64,000 nucleotides of DNA from Linnemannia hyalina (taxonomy: Eukaryota; Mortierellomycota; Mortierellomycetes; Mortierellales; Mortierellaceae): contig JAHRHY010000003.1 in assembly GCA_019671135.1 (NCBI GenBank), positions 2,542,001 to 2,606,000 of the forward strand. The letters run 5' to 3'. The notes under the pieces are model-generated. The model was not told where the DNA came from and did no database searches. It saw nothing but the letters and a program-made list of their open reading frames with translations. This document shows positions 36,258 to 46,057 of this stretch, piece by piece; position 1 is the stretch's first letter, and every line of letters begins with the position of its first letter. Both the position numbers and the translations under genes were made by a program.

Positions 36258-37164
36258 TTACCACCTTGTATGACCACCTTTATTCTTAAGAACAACCTTG
36301 ATCTTTTGAGGCATGCCATAAGTGAGTTTCTTTAGGACGGACCATGCGTTTTCAATGGGGTTGAGATCAAGACCCTGGGCAGGCCATTTGACAGGCGTGA
36401 CAGAATGTTGTTACTTCCATTGACTGGATACCTTGCCACGATGAATAGAGGCCCCATCCTCCATTAAAAAGGCGTTGGAGGTCTGCTCTAGGAGCCCAAG
36501 AAGCTCACCCTTGTAAACCAGCTCGATAAAGTCCACCGCCTTGTTCTGGCCAGGAGGGATGACAACAAGATTGGACATACTGCTTCGAACAAACGCACCC
36601 TAAACCACCACAAACGTTCATCCGCTCTTAAATGATGGGGCGAAGATAGGAGTTATGGTACTTCTCCTTCTCTGTCCTCCAAACTCGAACCTTTCGAAAT
36701 TTCTTCTCCACTTCGAACGAAGACTCATCTGTCCATACAACCTCCCTCCATTCGTCTGCGATCCAATTCTTATACTTTTTCGCAAAAACCAATCTCGCGG
36801 ATTTATGGGCAGGAGTAAGATGTGGTTTGACTACTGCAGAATGACTGAAAATACGGAGACTATGGAGCTTCCTTCTCACTGTAGCCTCGGAGACTTTGAT
36901 GGGGAGAGCCTTGGTGATGTCACTAAGAGTGGTACGACGGCTCTTGCGGATAACGGCAACGAGGGTCCGGGTATCTCGTTCAGTGAACTTGCAGGGGCGA
37001 TCAAGGGACTTCTTGGCGAGAACAGATCCTCATTCCTTGTACTGGGCGAGGATTCGTCGGACAGTTCGTTCACTGACATCGAGAGTGGCGGCAATCTTGG
37101 GGGACTTGACGCCATTCTTGCTCATGCCCAAGATCTCTCCTCGTTTAACGTCTGAGAGGGCCAT
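36258..37164 (-). pseudogene. Degenerate Tc1/mariner (DD34E) transposase
   Basis: Transposase of a Tc1-type cut-and-paste transposon, no longer able to be made as one protein. From an ATG at 37164 it reads a helix-turn-helix DNA-binding N-terminus (MALSDVKRGEI, SKNGVKSPKIAATLDVSERTVRR), a second DNA-binding part, then the catalytic core. The acidic triad can be placed: Asp in VWTDESSF, Asp in MEDGASIH and Glu in LDLNPIENAW, with 34 residues between the last two, the Tc1 signature. The frame is broken by a TGA after AQYKE, a one-base shift near RPII, TGA and TAG where Trp is expected in the KSGW..VVWGAF region, and a TAA after SQWK. Apart from the shift, each break is one C-to-T or G-to-A change. 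No clear terminal inverted repeats were found. Confidence 0.88.
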
Positions 37165-37732
37165 GACAGAGTGAGAGTGGAAAGGGGAGAAAAGAGTAAG
37201 GATATGGGTGTGTGTGTGTGGAATAGAATAGAAAAGAAACAAAAAGAAGAAAAAGAAAAAAATAACTTGAAACCACGCTGCTGTACACTACCTTGATTGC
37301 GTAAGTAACAATATCACTACATAACACCGTAACTTCAATTAGGAGTGGGATCAAACCTAAAGACGAAATGTACATTGTGTATTGACGTTCACGACTTTAT
37401 AATATACACTCGATTCATTCAGTCTATTAGCGTGCTGAGCTTGTGTACGTCCAACACCGTGTGTATTCTTTTTTAATGGATGCAACGAAGGTGTTTAATG
37501 GTTTCTGGTTTTATTTTTTCCCATTGCAAACTATAACAGTCTCGGAACGGCGCATATTTTTTTTTTCTTCAACTGCAATATCTTTATTAGCTTAGATACC
37601 ATCGAAAGCTGCAATCCTCAAGTGCACTCCCAGCAACATCGATCACACCCCTCACCGAAAGCCATGGATATACTGGGACGACAACTCTATTACTTCCGAC
37701 CTACGGTGGCGAGGTTTCAATCTCTTTTATCA

Positions 37733-38160
37733 TCGAGCCGCGGCGCTGCTTATAGAATATAAAGCACCTAACGAAACACTCAGGAACAAGGAGTCCTTAC
37801 CGTCATACCAATCGGCGGCGTAGTTTGGATAATCGCTAGTGTCATCTCCAACGACACCAAACGAGACGAGATTCGAGATCGCCGGAGTCCAAGCCAAGAA
37901 AACCAAGGTTCTCATCAAGGATACACTAAACAATCGATAAACCTTGGTCTTTGTTGGGTCGTGACGCGTCTGGTAGGAAACGAAAAGCGGCAACGACACG
38001 GTTCTCATTTGGCGATCGTGGTGGACGAGCCAGTGGAGCTTGGCAATCCTGGGGTCTGAAGTGTGGTCCTTATTGATGACAAGCTACCATCCGCTCTTTA
38101 TCGCAAACTGTTGGTTACCTGTCCGCAATCGAAAGGTCTCAACCTGTGCCAAGTAAATCG
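37733..38160 (-). pseudogene. Unidentified gene fragment with in-frame stop
   Basis: I do not recognise the family. On the minus strand a frame reads SIYLAQVETFRLRTGNQQF, then SGW followed by TAG, then an open stretch of about 118 residues with plausible protein composition (RIAKLHWLVHHDRQMRT, WTPAISNLVSFGVVGDD, YPNYAADWYDG). A good donor, ACG/GTAAGGAC, sits just after the last segment at about 37800, so this may be one exon of a spliced gene. The TAG falls beside a Trp codon and could be a mutated TGG. No upstream start or downstream exon could be tied to it. It may be a decayed gene or part of an unknown element. Confidence 0.3.
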
Positions 38161-39509
38161 ATCAAAGGAGAGAGTCTGGAGAGAATGGTGACTGCCCTCT
38201 GCAGGGATTATAGCCGTCCAGTTGGCAATTGTTGTGGGGAAAGGGGATGGTCTCTGGAGCTCATCAAGGTCGCTGCATCGGCGAGGGGGGACTTGTTCTT
38301 ATGGAGTCAACATTGGACTCGCCGTTATCGAAAATAGGGGGTCATGTAGAGGTCGGGCCAAGAAGTAATGGTGTTATATTTTTTTAAAATAGTCAATAAG
38401 TTGATTAGAACAAGGTTGTTTCCCCAGAGTAACCATTATTCATCTTCCCACCCTGCAAGAAAAAAGAAAAGAAAAGAAATATTTTGACATTCGACCCTCA
38501 TCGCTCCATCAGTTCTCACTATTCTTAGCAATGCTCCAATCCGACTGCCCTCGAATGACCTTCTCACTGGAGAACCCGAAGAATAGCCCTTACGTCCAGC
38601 CCATGTAGAAGGAGTTCTTTTGGTCGCTCCACTGGATCAGGAGGCAAGGTCAAAAAATGGCCTCAATTCATTCCCTTGTATTTTAAAACCCAAAATTTTG
38701 ACCGTATGACTTATTGGCGCAGTCTCTTCCCAATGTACTGTACATGTACATTTTTTGTTGACATTTGTTGAGTGCAACGTCGCAACAGGTCGGGCTCAGG
38801 ATGAGAGCGAGAGGGTTCTCAAAAGAAAACAAACGGGAATGGGCCAATTGGAAGACTCTATGTTGATGCGTATAGATATTGTGTCCTCGTGCCCCTGGTG
38901 CAAAAGGGCAGCGGAGATCCTAATCTTGCCCGGGGAACGCGCACAAACGCAAACACACTACATCAAGGTTAATTTGTTGTCACTTCGACCCCTTCTTTTA
39001 CTTCTTTTACACTCCTCTCCTTTCTGTTGTTTTTCTTTTTCCAACCCTCACCCTCTCCATCTCTGTCCTCCCCTTACGCCACAGCAGCTAAGTCTATCGT
39101 GCAATTGCTCGACTTTATGTTTTATCCGTGATTGAGTTGTTTGTGTGTTCCACTTGACTACCACCTAAGGAACTATTATTATTATTTTCAATTCAACATC
39201 ATTTTTTTTAGCCGGACTCCGCCATGGTCAGCAGCGACAACCAATTGATAAATAAACGAACATGCATGCTTTGCCACATTATATATATATATGGCTTGTT
39301 ACACATTACTCTACTCCTGCACTTATTTTTCCTTGGCGTAGCTCCCTTTTCTTTCTTTGCTTTTGCCATCACCCCAATGCTTTCCTCAATGACATCTTTT
39401 CTCTTGAACAAATGAAAAAACTGTACCCTGTCATATCCTTTTCCCTTCGCTTTTGTCCTTGCGCATACGCCGTTCATTTTTAAGATGATCCATCTTTCCT
39501 TCCTTCTTA

Positions 39510-39610
39510 TGTGTGTGTATATGTGTGTGTGTCCTGTCTGTGTGGGTCCCGTCAGTATGCGCATGTGTTCCTTGTCTGTGTGCGTGTGTGTGTGTGTGTG
39601 TGTGGGTGTG
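39510..39610. repeat. GT-rich microsatellite block
   Basis: Interrupted (TG)n with GTGTGGGTG variants, purest at about 39583-39605. Open frames through it are artefacts of the repeat. Confidence 0.8.
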
Positions 39611-40083
39611 GGTGTCGTGTCTCTGTCTTCCGTGTGTCTCTGTGGTTCCCTGCGTATTTTATGTGGTACCCAGACTCTATCTGCTTTATCGTTTTCTCCT
39701 TTGTATGTTTGTATGTGATTGTTTGTCCCTCCACTTGTGCATCTGTTTTTTAGGAAAAAAGAGGATGTACATACCAATGAGCAATGCACAGGCACCCTTG
39801 TGTTCCTGCACCATTCCGCACCAAGGAAAAAAAATGGGGCAAAAAAAAAGAAAGGGGCCAAACATTTGTTCGTTCGCTGCTCTTGTGCATTAATTTCAGC
39901 ATTCGCACATATATGTCATCCATCCCATCTATCCATACCCCAACGGTGCGCATCCAACTTGATCCTTGCGTATTTCTTTTCTCCTCTTCTTCTTGTTCTC
40001 TCTCTCTTCTTCTTGTTCTCTCTCTCTTCTTCTTTTCTTTATTTTTTTCTCTTCTTTTTTCTGCACACAACGATCCATTCTCC

Positions 40084-40087
<4 letters not shown>

Positions 40088-40141
<54 letters not shown>
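40088..40141. repeat. (CT)n tract in leader of acidic gene 3
   Basis: Pure alternating CT run of about 54 bases, roughly 290 bp upstream of the start codon at 40431. Confidence 0.88.
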
Positions 40142-40143
<2 letters not shown>

Positions 40144-40430
40144 AACTTCCCTGTATTCCTTCCCTCAGATCCTTTTTTCCCTCTCTCTTTTCTCTTTCCC
40201 TCTTTTCCATATTCTCCACCTCTCTTACTATCATTCACACTTGCTCACGCTTTCCTCTGTCTTTATTTCCCCCACCCTTGCTCACACAAAAGATACCTCC
40301 TTCCTTCTTTCTCCACACACAAAAGAATCAGTCAACAAACAATCTCCTCCACATCCTCTCGTCACACACACACGCACGACAACACAACCACAACAGCAGC
40401 AGCAAAACGACAAAACAAAAATCACCCGCG

Positions 40431-40781
40431 ATGGCGTACTGCAAGCAGGGCTTGACCTTCTCGGTCTTATTCAAGAACAACAACAACAACAACAACAACA
40501 ACCACAACAACAGCAACAACAGCAACAACAGCAACAACAACAATAATAATAATCCGTCCGAAACCTCTGACGAGGCAGAGGTGGACGAGGTATCGGAAGA
40601 GCTTCCCTTCATGACCATCACCTACACAGTATTCGGACACGACGACGACGTCGATGATGAGGACTTTACGATGCCGAATACTGTCGAGGAATATGATGAA
40701 CCGGACCAAGACGCGATTGCACTGGAGCACGCTCCCTTGGCCAACGGCGCTGGACCGAATGGCCCCATTGAGGACGACTAA
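40431..40781 (+). CDS. Small acidic protein, paralogue 3, with poly-Asn insert
   Basis: 116 residues, third member of the family at 29645 and 34285. The C-terminal half keeps the family core: FTMPNTVEEYDEPDQDAIA at residues 79-97, matching MPDTVDEYDEPDLDEVA of paralogue 2. The N-terminal half is replaced by MAYCKQGLTFSVLFK plus an Asn/Ser tract (residues 16-41) encoded by AAC/AAT repeats, and the first copy of the duplicated motif is reduced to an Asp/Glu-rich stretch (EAEVDEVSEEL). The start context (CCGCG-ATGGC) resembles the others. A 108-nt intron is possible at 40833-40940 (CACG/GTAAC donor, TTCGTAG acceptor), 51 nt after the stop codon. Most diverged member; it may be under weaker constraint, but the frame is intact. 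Confidence 0.65.
   Translation: MAYCKQGLTFSVLFKNNNNNNNNNHNNSNNSNNSNNNNNNNPSETSDEAEVDEVSEELPFMTITYTVFGHDDDVDDEDFTMPNTVEEYDEPDQDAIALEHAPLANGAGPNGPIEDD
40474..40552. repeat. (AAC)n/(AAT)n coding repeat
   Basis: Trinucleotide repeat encoding the Asn/Ser tract of acidic paralogue 3. Confidence 0.9.
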
Positions 40782-41348
40782 CGGTTATCCTCTTGAAGAA
40801 CCCTTTCCACTCTGTTTTTGTACGTGCTCACGGTAACACAAAGTCTCGAGCTTTTTTTTTGATGCTCATGATTGTTCCTTTTTGTATTTGCTAACACCGT
40901 GTTTGCTCTTTTCTTTCTTTCTTTTCTCTTTCGTTCGTAGCAACTAGAAAGTATACCCCACAGCACGCTGGATCGTGCACCAAAAAAAAAAAGCAGAAAG
41001 CATAGAAAAACACAAAGTAAAAGGAAATACCAGAGAACACACACAAAAATGTACAATAGCACAAAAGAATAAAAATAACGGAGGCGTTGAGGCTCCGGGC
41101 GCCATTGATTGTTTGCCATTAGAACTGGGGACTGATCATCCATTACTGTTTCCAACGGTCGGCGAAAAAGGGGGCCTCCTTCTCTCTTTCATTCTCTTTC
41201 TCCTTTATCTGCGCTTTTTTTCTTTCCATATGTCTCCTAACACTTTTCACATACGATTTTTGATTACTGTACAGGGGAAGGCAGGGTGAGCAGTGTTCGA
41301 GGATTGTAAAAAGGGCTAGTTGCTAGTACGCGAACGAGGGGTGAGGGG

Positions 41349-41566
41349 TATAAAAGGGGAGTGAGGGTACGAAAGCGAGGGCGAGAAGAATGGGCAAGGA
41401 GAGAACAAGGGCGAACGCCTGTATACCATTAGGCTGGACCGGTACAAAAAACAAATTCATAACAGATGGGGCAAGACTGCAGTGGTGGTCAGCCCAGACC
41501 AGTTATGAGTACATGTCGTGTCCGATACTGAATGGTCTGTTGTGTGGGCACCTTTTCGACTTCTGA
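41349..41566 (+). other. TATA box with short open frame (possible microgene)
   Basis: TATAAAAGG at 41349 is followed 41 bases later by an ATG at 41390 opening a 58-codon frame (MGKERTRANACIPLGWTGT... ending LLCGHLFDF, stop at 41564-41566). No homologue recognised, and a leader this short would leave little room between transcription and translation starts. Purine-rich surroundings differ from the CT-rich leaders of the genes nearby. Could be chance. Confidence 0.2.
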
Positions 41567-42774
41567 ATCCATGCTTCGTAGCCATACATGACTCACTTTG
41601 TTGTTTGCTCCACATATAGAAGACACGAAGCACAACAAAACACGACCCGTGTACTCTTTGCGGAGGAGCATGATTCGTGGGCTAGATCAAGCAAAGTTGA
41701 CCATGTAAATTATTGAACCGGGTGCTTTGACCACCAAAGTCCGCCTTCTTTCACTTCCGCTTCCATTTCTATCTCCCCTACCTTCCCCTTTCTTGATCCA
41801 TAACAACTTCGCCATCCTTACTCCGCATTTTGTTATGATGCTGTTAAAAAAAAAAAGTCGTTGTGTGCCTGCAACACTGTCTGGTGCATTTGGTCTTGCC
41901 GCAATTCGCTCAATTCAACTTGAACCTCGGCTTTCGTTCTTCCCGCTCAATCCCAATCCCCCTTTCTCTTTTTTATTTTTGTCTTTTTCGTGATTCCCTC
42001 CTACATACTGCACTTCCCTCGCTTCCCTACCCTTTTCCTTTTGTTGTCATCGTGTGTTTTGTTACATTCGTCCTTTTTTTCCGTTCTCCAGCTGATTGGA
42101 TCTGGCCATCATCCCTTGTGTAATAATGCGACCTCGTCTTGGCATTTTTCTATTGTTGTGCTCTCTTTTTACCGCGTAGATGCTCACCCTTTACTGCTCA
42201 CCCTCTCTCTCTCTCTCTCTTGCGTTTCAAAACATTACCCCTGGTAATGATCATTTACCCCTCTAGAAAACAAACCACATCAAAACCAATGGCCCGACTG
42301 CACATCTGTGTCATTCTTTGTTTTATTGGCGTTGCGTTCTTCTCATTCCAATTGCTTACTTCATGACAACTAAACATATTCGAGAGGCTCTGGACAAATA
42401 GTTATCGCAGACACTTTGTTCGGATATCATTCGAAATAAGCTCCTGTCTAGTGACCTTTGTGTGGGAAAAGTGGAAGACTGTTTTTTTGGTTGCCGGGAC
42501 ATGAATAAAACCGAAGGAACCACAAAGTGAGGGAATGGCAGCAAAAACCAGGTCCTCACGAAGTAAACACCCGTCATGTTTTGCGTGTGTACTCGCAGCA
42601 AGGGCACAGCCAATTAAATTCGTGTATGAGTTACTTGTTTCTTCACACCCCTCTTTGTCTTTTTTGTTAATCAACCCGCGTCCTTCGCTCTCTTCTTCTT
42701 TGGCTTCTTTCTTCCTCTTTCCTCCTTTCACCACCTTTTTTCTCTCCTCTCTCTCATCAACAACACAAACAACA

Positions 42775-42923
42775 AGAAAACACAAAACTGATTAAGGACA
42801 CGCTCGACACAACACTATCCTCCCTTCCTCGTCTCCCCTCGACTCATCGCCAACCAGCCCACCCTCTCTTTTCCCTGTCGACCAAGCAGCAAGAAATACA
42901 AGTCAGGCCAACGACCCACCATG
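42775..42923 (+). repeat. Diverged duplicated leader block, copy 2
   Basis: Counterpart of 32941-33058: shared CTCGACACAACAC core, CTCGTCTCCCCTCGAC, ATCGCCA, GCCCACC and a final CACC-ATG-GACAA at 42921. The frame after the ATG runs through MDNNKHNKASISI and on without a recognisable product. A CT-rich tract precedes it, as in copy 1. Confidence 0.5.
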
Positions 42924-44765
42924 GACAACAACAAACACAACAAGGCAAGCATCAGCATATCTTGTCTCCTCCCTCTTCTCTTCCTCCCTCTCTCCTCATC
43001 ACCAACAGCCAAATGATGCATTCGGTCTCCTCCTCTTCCCAAAACGACCAATCAATACCGCGATGATTCTGAATGTACTAACAGTAACTTGTGCTTTTTT
43101 GTTTTGTTTACTTCTAGTTCTGTTAACATGGCGAGTCAGACGCGAGTTCCCTTTGTGTCCTCATTCAACCCCGGGAGCGACCTGCACTGATGAACAAGCA
43201 AGGCATTGGAGCATGCAAGCAGTAGCAGGCCACAGGAGCAAGCAGGCAGGAGCAAAGGCAGGTGTCAAGGTGAAGGTGCTTTGTTGTTCGCTCCACCCAG
43301 AATTTCCAAAGCAGCCAACCACCCACAGCCACGACAACAATTGCTGCACAGGAGAAACGCCCATGATTGGAAGGAGACTCCCCTTGGTGGATCACTCTTT
43401 GCCTAATTGGCAGGTGTGACATGGGCGGCGTGCCTCGCCAGATCCTAAACACACCCATCCCACATCACATAAGGGTTGATATGTTGCGTTCACCTATCGA
43501 GAGGCCATTTCAACATGGTCGGGATTACAACAATGGGGTGATACCCCCAACCGGATTAATTAGGTTTTGGTTTTTATTTGATGTGAATGTGGCACCATAC
43601 GAAGGTCTCATCATCCTGGTTCTCGTCTCTGTTTGAATTTCTCTGGACATCAGATTATCATGCCATGGACATAAGACGGTGCTTTTTCCTTATATTCAAC
43701 AACATTGTAAGAAGTGAAAAAGGAAGACTAGTGTCTCCTCCCAAGGTCGTTAGTGCTTGGAGTCTGAGAGAGAGAGGATGCCACTTTTTATAGGCAGTTA
43801 CCTGTGCAGTACGGCGACCGCTTCGTACTGTTTTGCCTTGGATTATGCGGTTTCAGTATTTTTCTCTATAGAGTGTTGCTTGCTGAGGCTTTCTGTGAAT
43901 GTTGGCATCGTGATCGTCTAGATACTTCGGACATATGCTAACCGCCTTTTCTCTCTTCCTTTTTCCTTTTTTTTCTTTTGGCCCGCCATTTTGTCATTGA
44001 CCTACGATGCAGGGTGTGCTGCTAGTACTGAGTCCTCAGGATGGAAGCAAGCACGAACGCAAGCAAGCAGGACAACAGGAAAGTGCGGAGTGTTTCTCAT
44101 TCCCACACCAACGACCCCCCGAGATATCTTCTTAGTCTTCCCAACCCAGCAATCCACGACGGAGAAGTACTGACCAGGGCAGATACTAAACGCCAGGGTA
44201 TCGCATAGCGGTCTAGTTCGTCACTGGCTAGCAGTGTGTCTCATGGCCTTCTCCAATGCGCGGGTGTCCCTTCTCCATTTTGTTACTGGAAAGCTACTTG
44301 GATAGTAACAGTGCCAGTCAGTTATCTTGCAGTTCGTTTGTTTGTGGGTCTAACCTCACATTCTTAATTTTGATCGACTAGCTGTTTGGGGCAGTTTGGG
44401 GCAGTTTACTGTACTCTCACTTTCTTCCTTTTCTTTTCTCTTTAACTCCTAGCACTTCAACTCACAAGTCGAACAGCAAGAGACAAGCAAACAGTATAGT
44501 AAAACTATGTAGTATATTAATAAAGGCATGGTTATCGTTCATTGATAATCTACCACTCTCGATCCTGACGAAACATTTGAACGGACAATAAAGTAACAAA
44601 AACACCAGCTGTATTTTGCAAATCTGGTTGAGTAGAGCGTGCGCCTTTCTTGCAATTTTTTTTATGTGAAAGCACAATATCCTTAGCAGTTTGCGATCCT
44701 TTTTTTGAAATTCATCCAGATGTCCACTCTCTGCAGAAACGAGTGCCAAATGCGGGGATGCGTTG

Positions 44766-46057
44766 CACACAATTTTGTTCCTCTGACAACAAACAATAGA
44801 GGCATTTGGATGTAAAGGGGGCTACTAACCAAACACTTCAGTGCGCAATCTACCAGTTGCAGCTCGGTTCGGAACCTGGCTCTGCGCAACAATTGTCGCT
44901 GCTCTTCACAGCTTAAACGGAAGAAAATAAAACTAGATACGAATGAAGGGGATTCTTCCCATCCTCTCCATCATTGACAACCTCCTCCTTCCTAACAAAC
45001 TCTCCAACAACCGCTCGTCAGCAGCGCGTGGGTCCTTGGTCGCTCCAGGGCACCTTCCTTCATCATGTGTGGCTAGCGAAGCGCCACACGGACAGAAACC
45101 ATCGTGCGTGATGTAACCGTATCCTTGACTCCAGTCACCTCGGGGGCCTGTGTACTTGGATGTCTTGTCCTTGGCAGAGATGCCCTGGCTTTGTTCCCAC
45201 GCGATCGTCGCGGAGCACCGAGGTTTCCAGATCAGCTCCGAGGCCTGCGCCTCCAGGTAGCCAACAAACTTGTGAAGGACTGTCTTGGCGATGGACATTG
45301 GGGTCCGGAAGACCGCGGACCATTCAGTCAACATGCTCAAGGGGGTGATGCCGCGGAGGAGATCCGACACATTCCACATCGGTTTCTCGTCTCGATCGGG
45401 AGCTGGACTACCGCTGTGCACGGCTCGAGCTCCACCGATGGAGGAAAATCCTCGTACATGATCTGCATCCGAAGGGGGCCACCAGTGTATGGGTACTGGC
45501 CTCGGTACCTGACGACCTCTGTCCACCGCGCGTTTGTATTCCCGCTTCCTGGCTGCGTTGTAGCTGTTTGTCGCCTGCACACCCCACTCATTAATCTTGC
45601 CCATGGCCTCCTTCCAGATCTCAGTGGTGGTCTCAGCTGCCGAAGGGCATTTCCAGACGTGATCGTTATCCTCCTTCTCGAGCTCGCATCGTCGGCACAC
45701 GCATGTTGGGTACAGGTTGGGCTTGCGAGCCTGCATGGAGTTCAGAGTGGGCAGCATTCCATGCAGCCTTTTGATATGATGTGTGCGTTGGTGAGAGTCC
45801 TTGCTGTTGCTGTAAAAGGTGAAGACTGCGTGCCTGTCGTGGACATAAGCCAAGGTCGAGTTCCATTCCACGTCCTCGATGTCAGGGATCGCCCTCTTGA
45901 CCCGCCTCTGTGACGTCCAGGCCTGATGGTGACGGATTGTCGATTGTTGTTTGAGGAGCTGACGTAGATCGATTTCAACAATCCCGCCGTAACAATGTGC
46001 AAAGGTCGTGATATCCGTCTGCTGAGTGAGATCCACCATCCAGTGAATCGCTTCCTC
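44766..46057 (-). mobile_element. Truncated LINE (RNase H-bearing non-LTR retrotransposon), copy A
   Basis: 3' part of a non-LTR retrotransposon. A continuous frame from 46039 to 44933 (368 codons, no authentic start) begins MVDLTQQTDITTF, runs through a zinc-knuckle-like motif CRRCELEKEDNDHVWKC (C-x2-C-x8-H-x3-C) and ends MGRIPFIRI. Compared with copy B it lacks about 105 bp near its 5' end, which removes the RNase H motif GHSNIHGNELAD: the sequence jumps from GAGGAAGCGATTC straight to CTGGATGGTGGATC. The coding part is about 99% identical to copy B, but its 3' untranslated part (44766-44880) is much more diverged. It abuts the poly(A) tail of copy B head to tail. 5' truncated and inactive. 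Confidence 0.85.

Larger units (their letters stand above)
37165..40430. other. Intergenic between transposon relic and acidic gene 3
   Basis: Holds an unidentified gene relic (37733-38160, listed separately), AT-rich spacer to 39.2 kb, a GT-rich block at about 39510-39610, and from 39.96 kb a pyrimidine-rich leader with a 54-base CT run (40088-40141) ahead of acidic gene 3. A short frame near 38.8-38.96 kb with a CPWC motif was considered and not accepted as a gene. Confidence 0.45.
40782..44765. other. Accessory intergenic region, acidic gene 3 to LINE copies
   Basis: Contains the 3' flank of acidic gene 3 with the shared downstream element (about 41074-41175), a TATAAAAGG box at 41349 with a 58-codon frame right after it (listed separately), and the second duplicated leader block (42775-42923). 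The rest to 44.77 kb shows no recognisable gene; frames are short and compositionally unconvincing. Confidence 0.45.

Noticed and set aside
36655..37155. 166-codon plus-strand frame
   Set aside because: It is the antisense of the Tc1 transposase relic, which shows clear family motifs on the minus strand.
38755..38966. Frame containing SCPWCKRA, similar to a glutaredoxin active site
   Set aside because: Only the short motif matches; the rest of a thioredoxin fold is absent and no good donor or further exon was found.
39485..39893. Cys/Val-rich frames over the GT repeat
   Set aside because: All three frames stay open because of the TG microsatellite; there is no independent coding evidence.
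45104..45913. 269-codon plus-strand frame over LINE copy A
   Set aside because: Antisense of the retrotransposon coding region, which carries the zinc-knuckle motif on the minus strand.
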